Part shown: piece after piece, positions 36,430 through 46,100 of the stretch
How the letters are laid out: each line of letters opens with the position of its first letter
Position numbering within the stretch: the first letter of the stretch is position 1
Source: Solibacillus isronensis
GTDB lineage: Bacteria; Bacillota; Bacilli; Bacillales_A; Planococcaceae
DNA: 64,000 nt
Assembly (NCBI RefSeq): GCF_900168685.1
Contig: NZ_FVZN01000011.1
Span: 124,001-188,000 of the forward strand
Reading direction: 5' to 3'
Notes under the pieces: generated by a model
Seen by the model: the letters and a program-made list of their open reading frames with translations, nothing else
The model's database searches: none
Told to the model about the DNA's origin: nothing
Made by a program: the position numbers and the translations under genes

Positions 36430-38013
36430 TCACCCCTCTTTTGGAATTGAAAAAATGAATAGTGCCCCTCCTAATTCTCCTCTTTCAATTGCGATCGAAC
36501 CATTTAATTTTCTTAAGTTTTCATCGACGATATACAAACCATAGCCTCGGTGTTCTTCGCCCTTTGTGGATTGCTTTTTCTCAAATATACTGTGGATTAC
36601 TTGTTCATCGATACCATTCCCTGAATCTTCAATTTCACAAATAACCTCTTTTTCATCTTCATAAATATAAATTCGTACAATGCGTTCTTCTTCATCTAAA
36701 TGCTCTACCGCTTCAAAGGCATTCGTAACTAAATTTCCTAGGACTGAAATGAGTAAATGCTTTTCAAGATGTTGACCTAGCTTGCCACAGAAACTATCTT
36801 CATCCAGTAATAATGTAACTTTTAACTCTTTTGCTCTATTATAGAATCCTATGATTAGACCACAAATAAACGTATCTTGTATTTTTTCATTTAAAAAGGA
36901 TATTAGCGCATGGTTCCCAATTCGCTCTGAGTGAATTAAGTATAGCGCTTCATCATATTCCTTCAGTTGAATCAACCCTGAAATCGTATATAAAAAGTTA
37001 TTGTACTCATGTGTTTGCGCTCGAAGGGATTCGATATATTGTTTTACTTGTGATAGTTCATTTGCAACTAAATCAATTTCTTCAAACGGTCTAAAACTGG
37101 ACACCGCACCGGTTACTTCCCCCTTATTAATAATCGGAACACGGTTTACTAACGTTTTCACACCATTGATGGTCATCATCCGATCTAATTGTTCATGGCC
37201 AGATTCCATCACTTTAATTAAATGTGTGTTCGGAATAACTTCACTAATATTTCTGCCTACCTCAGATTCCCCACTCCGTAAAATCGCCTTGGCAGATTGA
37301 TTAATTAACGTAATATTACCGTTTCGGTCAACCATAATAATGCCTTCTCGAATCGATTCTAATATAGCATTTCGCTCTGACAGTATTTTTACAATTTCCT
37401 GAGGCTCATAATCCAATAACTGTGCTTTCGTTTTATTGGAGAAATAAGTGGCCAGGATAATAGATAATATAATGGTAATAAAAAATACTATTATTAAATA
37501 CTTGGAATAAATAATATTTGCTGAAAAGATATCGGTAAATAAAAAGCCAACTGAAACGACACCGATGATTTTCCCGTTTTCGTCTTTTACAGGTGCCTTA
37601 CCCCGTAGTGCTTTACCTAATGTCCCTTCCGCAATTGAAACATAGTCTTTTCCATCGATTAGCGCTTTGTCATTATCATCACCAACCATTTTTTCTCCGA
37701 TTCGTTCCTTTACGGGGTGTGCATACCTGATTTCATTTTCATCACCAATAACCACATATTCAGCATTGGCATTTTGTTGGAACTGTAGCGCAATTCCTTG
37801 AATTTCCGATGTTGTTTGGGGTTGTTTCAGCCCTTCTATAATAGCTGGGTGTTCCGAGGCGACTTTCGCTATCCCCAGTGCCCGCTCACCCATTTCCTCT
37901 TCTACAATTTCTCCAATAATAAAATAGGTTAAAAATAAACTTATGACTAAAATCATTATTGCTAGAATGGTATTATACTTAAAAAAACGAAAATTTAATG
38001 AGCTTCTTTCCAT
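36430..38013 (-). CDS. CitA/DcuS-type sensor histidine kinase
   Basis: A 527-residue membrane kinase. Helix one is at about 15-35, followed by an extracellular PAS-like (sCache) ligand domain (about 36-165), then helix two (about 170-195), a cytoplasmic PAS domain (about 210-320), the dimerisation and phospho-acceptor segment RAQTHEYNNFLYTI with histidine near 335, and an ATPase domain with NAFEA (N box) and GNGID (G1). This layout is that of carboxylate sensors such as CitA, DcuS and MalK. The stop overlaps the regulator start. The ligand is probably the substrate of tctCBA. AGAGGT lies before ATG 38013. Confidence 0.92.
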   Translation of the reverse strand: MERSSLNFRFFKYNTILAIMILVISLFLTYFIIGEIVEEEMGERALGIAKVASEHPAIIEGLKQPQTTSEIQGIALQFQQNANAEYVVIGDENEIRYAHPVKERIGEKMVGDDNDKALIDGKDYVSIAEGTLGKALRGKAPVKDENGKIIGVVSVGFLFTDIFSANIIYSKYLIIVFFITIILSIILATYFSNKTKAQLLDYEPQEIVKILSERNAILESIREGIIMVDRNGNITLINQSAKAILRSGESEVGRNISEVIPNTHLIKVMESGHEQLDRMMTINGVKTLVNRVPIINKGEVTGAVSSFRPFEEIDLVANELSQVKQYIESLRAQTHEYNNFLYTISGLIQLKEYDEALYLIHSERIGNHALISFLNEKIQDTFICGLIIGFYNRAKELKVTLLLDEDSFCGKLGQHLEKHLLISVLGNLVTNAFEAVEHLDEEERIVRIYIYEDEKEVICEIEDSGNGIDEQVIHSIFEKKQSTKGEEHRGYGLYIVDENLRKLNGSIAIERGELGGALFIFSIPKEG

Positions 38014-38120
38014 ATGCTATTACCTCTATTTTTGGCAATTATTACTTTAGATGATTATAGCATAAGAATATTCCCTTAATTCTAATAATTGAGAAAAACG
38101 CTTTCGATGACAGTACTCGG

Positions 38121-38171
38121 CGGAAAAGAATAAGCCACTTGGCACCGAATAATTTACGGCACCAAATGGCT
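38121..38171 (-). terminator. Terminator after rtcB
   Basis: On the minus strand AGCCATTTGGTGCCG pairs with CGGTGCCAAGTGGCT over 15 bp with three G-U wobbles, then TATTCTTTT. The wobbles become mismatches on the plus strand, which fixes its direction. It lies 50 bases past the rtcB stop. Confidence 0.75.
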
Positions 38172-38222
38172 ACATTGTCCTTATTAGAAGTAGTCTATTT
38201 ATAGAGAAAGCTTAATTACGTC

Positions 38223-39428
38223 CTATCTCTTCCATTTATCACTCGCTTTGAAATTATAAACCGGTGTCACGTGCTTTTGGATTGTCACCGTTTCGCCGAT
38301 TTGCTCGATAATTTCCTGCATCGGCTTATAGGCCATTGGTGCTTCGTCGAGCGTTTCCTCACTTACCGACGTTGTCCAAATCCCTTGCATCGTCTGTTTG
38401 AAATCATCCATCGACAAGTTTTTCATCGCAGCTGTCCGCGAGTAAATCCGGCCTGCTCCATGTGGGGCGGATTCATTCCAGTCTGCATTCCCTTTTCCGA
38501 TACAAATAAGTGAACCTTCTCGCATATTCATTGGAATGACGAGCTTTTCATCCTTTGCTGCCCGCACTGCCCCTTTACGCAAAATCATGGCATCCGTATC
38601 AATATAATTGTGTACGGAATCAAACTGCTCCGCGAATTCCCACTTCATATGTTCCGCGATTGTCTTGGCAATATGAATACGGTTTTCATGCGCGAAACGC
38701 TGAGCCAGTTTCATATCGGCAATATATTCCTGGAACAGATCGCCTTCTAAATATGCCAAATCCTTAGGCACAACCGGATTTTCGTTCTTATATGCTTTAA
38801 TCATTTTTTGAATGTCTTTGCTTTTTCCGGCTTCTTTTAGTTCCGCAATTTTTTCGGATAAATCTTCACGCTGCAACGACTCAAATGCACGCTTTTGGTG
38901 CCAGTTCGCCACCTTTGCCCCGACATAGCGCGAACCCGTATGAATCAATAAATAATGAACCCCTGTCTCATCTTTTGCAAGCTCGATAAAATGATTGCCG
39001 CCGCCCAATGTACCTAGCGAGCGTCCTGTATATTCATTTTGCAAGCCGCGTGCGATGAAGTTTTCATTCGCAAAACGTTCTGTATCTTCCACTTTTAGCG
39101 CAGTTTCATGGATTTCATTACCACTTGGTACGAAACGTCGGATCGTTGTATCGAGTTCATTAAAGTCAATTGTGCCTTTACCGATTTCCGAAACGAGAAC
39201 CCCACACCCTACGTCAACGCCAACAAGATTCGGCACAACACGGTCATTCAACTGAATCGTTGTGCCGATTACACAGCCTTTTCCGGCATGATAATCGGGC
39301 ATAATCCGTACTTTTGTTCCTTCCATAAACGACTGATTAACGAGTTCATCAATTTGCTGAATTGCTAATTCCTGTGGTGTGTTCGTATAAATTTTAGCGT
39401 TTGTATATTTTCCGTTAATTTCGATCAA
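38223..39428 (-). CDS. rtcB: RtcB-family RNA ligase
   Basis: A 401-residue cytosolic enzyme that joins RNA 2',3'-cyclic phosphate or 3'-phosphate ends to 5'-hydroxyl ends using GTP and manganese. Visible are VDVGCGVLVSE with metal-binding Asp and Cys (about residues 74-84), the metal-site GGGNHFIE (about 142-149) and HGAGRIYSR with the guanylylated histidine (about 327-335). This is the shorter bacterial RtcB type. It starts at TTG 39428 inside the end of the upstream membrane-protein gene (14-base overlap), with AAAGGCG upstream. No archease or RtcA gene is adjacent. RNA repair after ribotoxin cleavage is the likely role. Confidence 0.92.
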   Translation of the reverse strand: MIEINGKYTNAKIYTNTPQELAIQQIDELVNQSFMEGTKVRIMPDYHAGKGCVIGTTIQLNDRVVPNLVGVDVGCGVLVSEIGKGTIDFNELDTTIRRFVPSGNEIHETALKVEDTERFANENFIARGLQNEYTGRSLGTLGGGNHFIELAKDETGVHYLLIHTGSRYVGAKVANWHQKRAFESLQREDLSEKIAELKEAGKSKDIQKMIKAYKNENPVVPKDLAYLEGDLFQEYIADMKLAQRFAHENRIHIAKTIAEHMKWEFAEQFDSVHNYIDTDAMILRKGAVRAAKDEKLVIPMNMREGSLICIGKGNADWNESAPHGAGRIYSRTAAMKNLSMDDFKQTMQGIWTTSVSEETLDEAPMAYKPMQEIIEQIGETVTIQKHVTPVYNFKASDKWKR

Positions 39429-39687
39429 TGCTGTTCACGCCTTTCTTTTTTAAAATGAGCACAGCGAATATAAGAAGTGCTACCCCAATGTAGCTTCCAA
39501 GCAGTAATATTGGGGATCCTTGGTTAACAAAGCCGAATGTAATTTCAGATTGTAGTTCAACCGTATCCGGTGCGAATTGCGGTTTGTAGAAAAATGTTTG
39601 AACTAAACCGATTAATAGCTGTGCGGTGAAATATAGAATATGTAAGAGCAGTGCTCCGAAGAATGCGAACAGGATTTTACGTTTCAT
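39415..39687 (-). CDS. Small two-helix membrane protein overlapping rtcB
   Basis: A 90-residue hypothetical protein with two strong membrane segments (about residues 5-30 and 58-80) and an extracytoplasmic loop between them. AAGGGAGG lies before ATG 39687. Its last 14 bases overlap the start of rtcB, so the two are translationally coupled. I do not recognise the family. The coupling hints at a shared stress setting but gives no function. Confidence 0.75.
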   Translation of the reverse strand: MKRKILFAFFGALLLHILYFTAQLLIGLVQTFFYKPQFAPDTVELQSEITFGFVNQGSPILLLGSYIGVALLIFAVLILKKKGVNSIDRN

Positions 39688-39779
39688 GCCAGACCTCCCT
39701 TTATGAAAGTAATTGTTATTATTTACGAATGGGGTCAGGGAATAGTTTCATAAATTTTCCTGTATGGCAGTTGGCTTTT

Positions 39780-39951
39780 TATTAGAAGATATTAGAGTAT
39801 ATTAGAAAACTCGTGGGTGTTATTTGAAACTTTCTGCCCTATATTCGAAAATCGGGGATTGATATTAGAAAGTTCATATACTTTATTAGAAAATGGAAGA
39901 TTTATTAGAAGGTTGAATGCGGATATTAGAAGATCTCTGAGGTTATTAGAA
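39780..39951. repeat. 21-nt periodic array, core TATTAGAA (nine copies)
   Basis: ATTMGAA-type cores start at 39781, 39801, 39822, 39843, 39864, 39885, 39904, 39925 and 39945 (steps 20, 21, 21, 21, 21, 19, 21, 20), with an extra ATTAGAG at 39791. Two copies vary (ATTTGAA, ATTCGAA). Spacers are unrelated. In the minus strand one frame reads as FSNI/LSNI every seven codons but lacks a ribosome site. The array lies between the membrane-protein gene and the spore coat genes. Confidence 0.8.
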
Positions 39952-39956
39952 AACCA

Positions 39957-40006
39957 TAAAAAATGGGCTATTCGAAAAGCGGTTAAACTTTTCAAACAGC
40001 CCATTT
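39957..40006 (-). terminator. Terminator after the CotF-like gene
   Basis: Minus-strand AAATGGGCT ... GAAAAG pairs with CTTTTC ... AGCCCATTT, a long stem with a small internal loop, ending in six T. It begins two bases after the stop codon. Confidence 0.88.
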
Positions 40007-40008
40007 AA

Positions 40009-40335
40009 TTATTTTTTCGCCACATTTAATGCAATGTCTGCTTTTTCAAGATCATGCTCCATCTGCTCTTGTAAATCATAGGCATGATACATTTCATTCT
40101 TAATCATATATTGTGCAATTTTGTCGTGTGTATCAATCGCGTTATCCAGTTCGCGGCGTAAAATTCGTTTAACAGCCGGTGTTGCTGTTTCAGTAATCGC
40201 TACCGCCAAGTTTCGAACTGCTGCTTTTGATGTGATAAGCAGGTCAGTAGCAATCGCCATATCGTCAATCATTGATACATCCAAATCCAGGTCCAGTTGC
40301 TGTTCAGTTGTTTCTTCTGATTTTTTCGTTGCCAT
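40009..40335 (-). CDS. CotF-like spore coat protein
   Basis: A 108-residue helical protein of the CotF family of spore coat proteins. The core DDMAIATDLLITSKAAVRNL and the HDKIAQYMIKNEMYHAYD segment (about residues 75-92) match the paired-helix coat proteins of Bacillus (CotF, YraD, YraG). The N-terminal 25 residues are acidic and Thr/Glu-rich. ATG 40335 has AAGGAGG at eight bases, whereas ATG 40362 has none. Second gene of a two-gene sporulation unit; expression in the mother cell is expected, but no sigma-E/K site was identified. Confidence 0.82.
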   Translation of the reverse strand: MATKKSEETTEQQLDLDLDVSMIDDMAIATDLLITSKAAVRNLAVAITETATPAVKRILRRELDNAIDTHDKIAQYMIKNEMYHAYDLQEQMEHDLEKADIALNVAKK

Positions 40336-40348
40336 TGTCTCTGCCTCC

Positions 40349-40555
40349 TTAGTTGCTTGCATCTTTCAGTAATTTTTTCAGATCTTTAATTGCCTTCACG
40401 GAAAGTTCAAGATCCTCATCAAGGATTTCCTTAAGTTTCTTGTCTTGAACAAGAGGTGAGAATAACTTCCCTTTTGTAACACATGTCGTTTTAAAAATTA
40501 ATACTTCATGGACTTCCAATTGTTCATGTAATGCTAGTTCCTTTTTAGCAGCCAT
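40349..40555 (-). CDS. Small spore-coat-like protein (YraF/YraG type)
   Basis: A 68-residue helical protein starting MAAKKELALHEQLEVHEVL, with a single cysteine (about residue 25). It resembles the short coat-associated proteins encoded next to CotF-like genes in Bacillales. AGGAGG lies before ATG 40555. Its stop is 13 bases before the start of the CotF-like gene, so they are co-transcribed. Assignment rests on neighbour and size as much as sequence. Confidence 0.7.
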   Translation of the reverse strand: MAAKKELALHEQLEVHEVLIFKTTCVTKGKLFSPLVQDKKLKEILDEDLELSVKAIKDLKKLLKDASN

Positions 40556-40640
40556 TTGACAACCTCCTGTAGTTATTAATCTCTTTCCTCCTTTACCCCC
40601 AGATTTAATTCTTAATCCGTTTTTGTTATGTTCCCTCCAT

Positions 40641-40673
40641 AAAAAAACCGAATTCCCTAAAAAAGAAATTCGG
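40641..40673 (-). terminator. Terminator of the hut operon
   Basis: Minus-strand CCGAATT pairs with AATTCGG around a loop containing six T, and seven T follow. It begins nine bases after the hutG stop. Confidence 0.85.
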
Positions 40674-40681
40674 TCGGCTTT

Positions 40682-41650
40682 TCATTTCAAATGAACAAAT
40701 CTCGATACCATCATCGTTAAAAACGCGTACACTCCAGCTTTTACCGTCTGCAATTCACGTGTATCACGATGTGGGTCGACACAGACGAAATCCATACCTT
40801 TTACAATTTCGTATTTCCCTACTTCATACAGCAAATCGAACAGCTCATCTGTCCGCATGCCACCCGGTGTAGAAGCAGGAACTCCCGGTGCGTATGCAAT
40901 ATCAAGTACGTCCATATCTACTGTCACGTAAACAAGATCCACTTTCTTGGAAAGTTCCTCCATCACATTCGCTATTACAGACTCCGCGCCACGACGACGG
41001 AAATCCTTTAATGTAATACGATTTACACCATAATGATCTGCAGTACGAATAAGGCTCGGGGCATTGTAAAATCCGTGCAGCCCGATGTTATAAACATCTT
41101 CTCCTCGTACTACCCCTGCATCCAACAGCTGGCGGATCGGTGTGCCATTTGTCGGGCCATCTGATTCCGTATCACGTAAATCCAGATGGGTATCGAACTG
41201 CAAAATACCGATTCGCTTACCGGATGTACTAGCAAATGCTTTAACAACCGGTGCAGTAATCGAATGATCTCCGCCAATTTGTACATAGAAGCTTTCAGGA
41301 CAATCATTCAATACACCCGTCATCGCCTGTTCGATATTGTCATGACATTGCAAAATATTCGTTCCGTGCATTTTCACATCGCCGACATCAGCGACCCGTA
41401 ATTCCCGCACATCTAAATCTTCATCAATTGAATACGTAGTAAACAGATTCCAGCTTTTTCGGAAAAAATCTGGATATTCCGAAGCTGCTGAAGCACTAAT
41501 CGATGAACGTGACAGCGGTACTCCTGTAATGACCACATCAAAGTTATCTGAAAGCTCCCCATAACTTGGCACAATCCAGTCTTTTACCTTCAAATCTTCA
41601 GATTCAACCCGATTCCAAGAAGTTGCCGGACTTACTAGGAACTTGCTCAC
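40682..41650 (-). CDS. hutG: Formimidoylglutamase
   Basis: A 322-residue manganese enzyme of the ureohydrolase (arginase/agmatinase) superfamily that splits formiminoglutamate to glutamate and formamide, the last step of histidine breakdown. The dinuclear manganese site is visible in QIGGDHS (about residues 127-133), FDTHLDLRD (about 152-160) and VDMDVLD (about 243-249). Agmatinase would be the alternative from sequence, but its position after hutU and hutI settles the role. Its ATG overlaps the hutI stop by four bases. Confidence 0.92.
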   Translation of the reverse strand: MSKFLVSPATSWNRVESEDLKVKDWIVPSYGELSDNFDVVITGVPLSRSSISASAASEYPDFFRKSWNLFTTYSIDEDLDVRELRVADVGDVKMHGTNILQCHDNIEQAMTGVLNDCPESFYVQIGGDHSITAPVVKAFASTSGKRIGILQFDTHLDLRDTESDGPTNGTPIRQLLDAGVVRGEDVYNIGLHGFYNAPSLIRTADHYGVNRITLKDFRRRGAESVIANVMEELSKKVDLVYVTVDMDVLDIAYAPGVPASTPGGMRTDELFDLLYEVGKYEIVKGMDFVCVDPHRDTRELQTVKAGVYAFLTMMVSRFVHLK

Positions 41651-42915
41651 ATTAAGCTGCCACCTTTCACAACGACGTTTCCTGCTTTAATTACAGTATC
41701 GGTATGATTCATCCCGTAGAAATATTGAAGCTGTTTATAATTTGGGACGTCTAAAATCAGTACATCCGCCTGTTTCCCTTTCTCGAGCGTACCGACTTGA
41801 TCGGCACGTTTTATCGCATGTGCAGCATTGATTGTCGTTGCACAAAGTACTTCTTCCATCGTCATTCCCATGTTCATGCACGCCAAATTTTGAATGAACG
41901 GCAAGCTGATCGTTGGCGACGAACCCGGATTAAAGTCCGTTGAAATCGCTACAGGTACACCGCTATCTACCATTAGGCGGCCTCTTGCATACGGTGCGCG
42001 TAAGAAGAAGGCAGTTCCAGGCAAGAGTACAGCAATCGTACCGGTCTTTGCCATTGCAGCAATTCCTTCATCTGAAGCAACGAGTAAATGCTCTGCAGAG
42101 ATGGCCCCGACTTCTGCAGCAAGTTCGGCTCCTTCATATGGTTCGATTTCATCTGCATGAATTTTCGGTGTCAGCCCGTAAGCTTTCCCTGCTTCCAAAA
42201 TTAGACGGGATTGCGCAGGTGTGAACACTCCTTTTTCACAAAAGACATCGTTGAACTCCGCAAGTCCCAGCTCCGCCACTTTCGGAATCATCTGCTCTAT
42301 GATAATTTTCACGAATTCATCTTCATTGCCTTTAAACTCTTTCGGAACAGCATGTGCACCCATAAAAGTCGAGACAATATCGACAACATGCTCTTCCTGC
42401 AGTTTCTTCACAACATAAAGCTGTTTAAGTTCGTTTTCAAGATCAAGACCGTAGCCCGATTTCGCTTCAACCGTCGTAACGCCGTGACGCAAAAACTCGT
42501 TTAGATGCTGAACGGTTTTATCGCATAAATCATCAAAACTCGCTTCACGTGTTTTTGTCGTCGTATAGTGAATTCCGCCACCTTCATTCATAATATCCAT
42601 ATAGGACTTTCCGGCAAGGCGCATATTCAGCTCATGTTCACGTGTCCCCCCATGCACTAAATGTGTATGGCAGTCAACAAGGCCCGGCATGACAATCTTC
42701 CCTCGTGCATCAATAACCTCGGCATCGCTTACTAGATGCGGATATTCCTGTTTTATTTCATCAAGAGGCGCAATCATTGCAATCCGGTCTCCTTCAATTA
42801 ATACACTTACCTCTTTTTTCAGGCCGAGCTCGCTCATCTGCTCACGTCGGCGAGGTAATTTTACATCACTTTCCATTGTTAATACTTCATTTGCATTGTT
42901 TATTAAAATAGCCAA
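41647..42915 (-). CDS. hutI: Imidazolonepropionase
   Basis: A 422-residue amidohydrolase that opens imidazolonepropionate to formiminoglutamate. The metal-binding VDCHTHLVHGGTR lies near residues 77-89, KSGYGLD near 157-163, the second-shell HADEIEPYEGAELA near 254-267, and the late STDFNPGSSPT near 331-341. Length is standard. It lies between hutU (six bases) and hutG (four-base overlap), in one transcript. Confidence 0.95.
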   Translation of the reverse strand: MAILINNANEVLTMESDVKLPRRREQMSELGLKKEVSVLIEGDRIAMIAPLDEIKQEYPHLVSDAEVIDARGKIVMPGLVDCHTHLVHGGTREHELNMRLAGKSYMDIMNEGGGIHYTTTKTREASFDDLCDKTVQHLNEFLRHGVTTVEAKSGYGLDLENELKQLYVVKKLQEEHVVDIVSTFMGAHAVPKEFKGNEDEFVKIIIEQMIPKVAELGLAEFNDVFCEKGVFTPAQSRLILEAGKAYGLTPKIHADEIEPYEGAELAAEVGAISAEHLLVASDEGIAAMAKTGTIAVLLPGTAFFLRAPYARGRLMVDSGVPVAISTDFNPGSSPTISLPFIQNLACMNMGMTMEEVLCATTINAAHAIKRADQVGTLEKGKQADVLILDVPNYKQLQYFYGMNHTDTVIKAGNVVVKGGSLM

Positions 42916-42921
42916 AGTTCA

Positions 42922-44583
42922 TCATCCTTTTAGCATCGGCATATTAATACCTTTTTCTTTTGCTGTGCGAACTGCAATGTCGTAGCCTGCATCTGCATGG
43001 CGTACAACCCCCATACCCGGGTCTGAAATAAGCACGCGATTGATTTTTTCTGCTGCCAGCTTTGTGCCGTCAGCTACAAGTACTTGGCCGGCATGTTGCG
43101 AATAACCCATTCCTACACCGCCGCCATGATGAATGCTCACCCAGCTTGCACCTCCTGCCGTATTTACGAGCGCATTTAATAATGGCCAGTCTGATACAGC
43201 ATCCGATCCGTCCTGCATCCCTTCCGTTTCACGGTTTGGTGAAGCGACTGATCCGGAGTCCAAATGATCCCGGCCGAATACAATCGGTGCTTTCAATTCT
43301 CCATTTGCGACCATCTCGTTCACTCTTAGGGCAAAGCGGTGGCGGTCACCATAACCTAACCAGCAAATACGGGCAGGTAAGCCTTGCCATTTCACCATTT
43401 TCTGTGCCATGTCAATCCAGTTTACTAATGCTGTGTCTTCAGCAAACATTTCCTTCGCCAAAGCATCTGTTTTGTAAATATCCTCCGGGTCGCCTGAAAG
43501 TGCTGCCCAGCGGAATGGCCCTTTTCCTTCACAGAACAGCGGGCGGATATAGGCAGGTACAAACCCAGGGAAGTCAAAAGCATTTTCTACACCCATTTCC
43601 TTTGCATACGCACGGATATTGTTTCCGTAGTCGAATGTTTCCGCACCAGCCTGCTGGAATTCAAGCATTGTTCGTACATGCTCTGCCATCGTTTCCTTCG
43701 CACGGCGCTCATATGTTTTTACATCTTTTTTACGCAGTTGAAGTGCTTCCTCCAATGTCATCCCGTTTGGAATATAGCCGTTAATCGGGTCGTGGGCAGA
43801 TGTCTGGTCTGTCACGAAATCCGGGATCATGCCGCGGTTTAACAGCTCACGGTTAATGTCCGCACAGTTTCCTACTAAACCAATTGACGCAGGTTCTTTA
43901 GCTGCTGTTAACTTATTTACAAGTTCAATCGCCTCATCTACTGTTTCGACAAGGTAATCACAGTAGCCTTCATTTATTTTGCGTTCGATTCGTGCACGGT
44001 CCACTTCAACAACTAAAATGACCGCTCCCGCCATTTTTCCGGCTAATGGCTGGGCACCACTCATACCGCCCATACCACCAGTTAATATCCACTTACCACG
44101 AAGGTCGGCTGTGCCAAACTTCTTTTTCCCTGCTTCCACAAAACTTAAATATGTTCCTTGCAAAATACCTTGTGCCCCGATATAGATCCATGAGCCTGCC
44201 GTCATTTGCCCGTACATCATTAAATTGCGTTCTTCCAGTTCATAGAAATGGTCCCAGTTCGCCCATCCAGGCACTAGATTCGAGTTGGCGATCAGTACGC
44301 GCGGTGCATTTTCATGTGTTCTGAATACTGCAACCGGTTTTCCGGACTGCACAATCATCGTTTCGTCATTTTCCAGTTCTTTTAATGTTGCAATAAGTTT
44401 TTCGTAGCTTTCCCAGTCACGTGCCGCTTTCCCGATACCGCCATATACAACCAGCTCATCCGGATTTTCCGCTACTTCCGGATCCAGATTGTTCATCAGC
44501 ATGCGCATTGCCGCTTCCTGTGTCCACCCTTTACATGAAAGCTCAGAACCACGTGGTGCACGGATGTTTGTTTTATATACCAT
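42922..44583 (-). CDS. hutU: Urocanate hydratase
   Basis: A 553-residue NAD-dependent enzyme turning urocanate into imidazolonepropionate. The family core [14 protein letters not shown] (about residues 170-183) binds NAD, and the C-terminal [20 protein letters not shown] (about 493-512) is also diagnostic. AAAGGAG precedes ATG 44583. It is the first catabolic gene of the operon; histidine ammonia-lyase (hutH) is not here and must be encoded elsewhere if the pathway starts from histidine. Confidence 0.96.
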   Translation of the reverse strand: MVYKTNIRAPRGSELSCKGWTQEAAMRMLMNNLDPEVAENPDELVVYGGIGKAARDWESYEKLIATLKELENDETMIVQSGKPVAVFRTHENAPRVLIANSNLVPGWANWDHFYELEERNLMMYGQMTAGSWIYIGAQGILQGTYLSFVEAGKKKFGTADLRGKWILTGGMGGMSGAQPLAGKMAGAVILVVEVDRARIERKINEGYCDYLVETVDEAIELVNKLTAAKEPASIGLVGNCADINRELLNRGMIPDFVTDQTSAHDPINGYIPNGMTLEEALQLRKKDVKTYERRAKETMAEHVRTMLEFQQAGAETFDYGNNIRAYAKEMGVENAFDFPGFVPAYIRPLFCEGKGPFRWAALSGDPEDIYKTDALAKEMFAEDTALVNWIDMAQKMVKWQGLPARICWLGYGDRHRFALRVNEMVANGELKAPIVFGRDHLDSGSVASPNRETEGMQDGSDAVSDWPLLNALVNTAGGASWVSIHHGGGVGMGYSQHAGQVLVADGTKLAAEKINRVLISDPGMGVVRHADAGYDIAVRTAKEKGINMPMLKG

Positions 44584-44608
44584 AAAAAATCTCTCCTTTA
44601 ATTTGAAG

Positions 44609-45943
44609 TTAGAATAAGATAAATGCTATTGGCGTAACGATAATGAGTGTTAAGACAACTCGTTCAAACCAAATAATGAGCATTTGGCGAATTGATAACG
44701 GGATGTCTGTCGATAAAATTACCGGAATGACAGCAGAGAAGAATAAAATAGCTGAAATCGAAATAACTGCTACGATAAACTTCGTTACTAGAACTGCTTC
44801 TGTTACAATCATTGCCGGTAAGAACATTTCCGCAATTGATAATGACAACGCTTTAGCTGTCAGCATCGGATCCGGAATTTGCAGTAAATACGTAAATGGC
44901 GCGAAGATGTATGCCAACCAGTCAAACAGCGGTGTATAAATTGCCAACACCATCCCTAATAGTCCAATGGATAAAATGGAAGGTATGACCCCCATCGCCA
45001 TAATAAATCCGTCTTTTAAATGAATGTATAAGTTTCTAGGTAAAGACGGGTTGGTCTTTGTTGCTTCAACCGCTTCTGCCCAGGCTACTTTTAAACGATC
45101 AGTTTTTACGATCTTTTCAGGCTGAGGTGTTGAACCTTCATAATATTCATCTTTAATTTTATTTAACGGATAAATTCGGGCTGTAATTGCTGTAACGACG
45201 AATGTCACAACTAATGTCACCCAGAAAAATAAGTTCCAGTATTCCATTAAATCCAATGTTTTCGCAACGACTACCATGAAAGTAGCTGAAACTGTAGAAA
45301 AGCCTGTAGCAATGATGGCTGATTCTCTCGCTGTATATTTTCCTTCTTTATAAACACGGTTCGTCAATATTAAGCCAACCGAATAGCTGCCAACAAATGA
45401 AGCTACCGCATCAACTGCTGAACGGCCAGGCGTTTTGAAAATCGGTTTCATTACCGGCTGCATGAGTACCCCTATAAATTCAAGTAAGCCATAGCAAACG
45501 AGCAGTGCTAAGAAAACCGATCCGATTGGAATGACGAGTCCTACCGGCTTAATAAGTTTTTCTAATAAAAACGGACCGATATCCGGATTAAATAACCATG
45601 CCGGACCAAATCCAAAAATAAGCATTACCCCGGCAACCAGTCCGCCCAATTTAAAAATTGATAGCACCATGTTTACTTTTGAGGTATTCCACTTTTTCGT
45701 GACAAATGGATAAAATGCTCCAAGTACTAAAAGAACCAACACATACCCGTTTACTAACGTTGGTGTGAATGTCGTGAATGCACTTACCATATGGTCGATT
45801 AAAATCGATGTTTTTCCATTCCATTCGAATGTGATAAAAAAACTAAAAATCCCGATTAAACTGCAAAACACCATTTTCATGAAAATGCTAACTTCAAATT
45901 GTGCCACTTTCGGCAGTTCCTGTTCCTCCTGGTACTTTGTCAT
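44609..45943 (-). CDS. yjiH: YjiH-family membrane transporter of the hut operon
   Basis: A 444-residue membrane protein with about 11 segments and a nucleoside-recognition (Gate) type domain; the YjiH family has no proven substrate. It is the first gene of yjiH-hutU-hutI-hutG, 25 bases before hutU, so import of histidine or urocanate is the natural guess. If hutH is truly absent from the genome, urocanate would be more likely. AAAGGAGTGG precedes ATG 45943. A divergent regulator gene starts 157 bases away. Confidence 0.85.
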   Translation of the reverse strand: MTKYQEEQELPKVAQFEVSIFMKMVFCSLIGIFSFFITFEWNGKTSILIDHMVSAFTTFTPTLVNGYVLVLLVLGAFYPFVTKKWNTSKVNMVLSIFKLGGLVAGVMLIFGFGPAWLFNPDIGPFLLEKLIKPVGLVIPIGSVFLALLVCYGLLEFIGVLMQPVMKPIFKTPGRSAVDAVASFVGSYSVGLILTNRVYKEGKYTARESAIIATGFSTVSATFMVVVAKTLDLMEYWNLFFWVTLVVTFVVTAITARIYPLNKIKDEYYEGSTPQPEKIVKTDRLKVAWAEAVEATKTNPSLPRNLYIHLKDGFIMAMGVIPSILSIGLLGMVLAIYTPLFDWLAYIFAPFTYLLQIPDPMLTAKALSLSIAEMFLPAMIVTEAVLVTKFIVAVISISAILFFSAVIPVILSTDIPLSIRQMLIIWFERVVLTLIIVTPIAFILF

Positions 45944-46011
45944 CCCACCACTCCTTTGTTATTATCATTCTAATTTTCTTTCAATTCGGAATAAATAGAA
46001 TAGGAACATCG

Positions 46012-46061
46012 ATTGTAGTAATATTTGAATAAAGTAAAATTAAATTGAATGAATTGTAGTA
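46012..46061. promoter_or_regulatory. Direct repeats in the hut/regulator divergent region
   Basis: ATTGTAGTA occurs at 46012-46020 and 46053-46061, 41 bp apart (about four helical turns), each followed by a TTTGAAT/ATGAAT-like tail. AraC-type regulators bind such direct repeats, so these may be the operator of the adjacent regulator. Repeats this short can arise by chance. Confidence 0.4.
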
Positions 46062-46100
46062 TTTATATATGAATTAGTAATTATTAAAGGTGGTGTTCGA

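Noticed and set aside
39792-40004. Open frames with FSNI or LLEN repeats over the TATTAGAA array, as a gene
   Set aside because: Open on both strands only because of the periodic core; no ribosome site, and they overlap the CotF-like gene's terminator.
43062-43784. A 240-residue open frame opposite hutU
   Set aside because: It is antisense to urocanate hydratase in a codon-biased region and has no family features or ribosome site.
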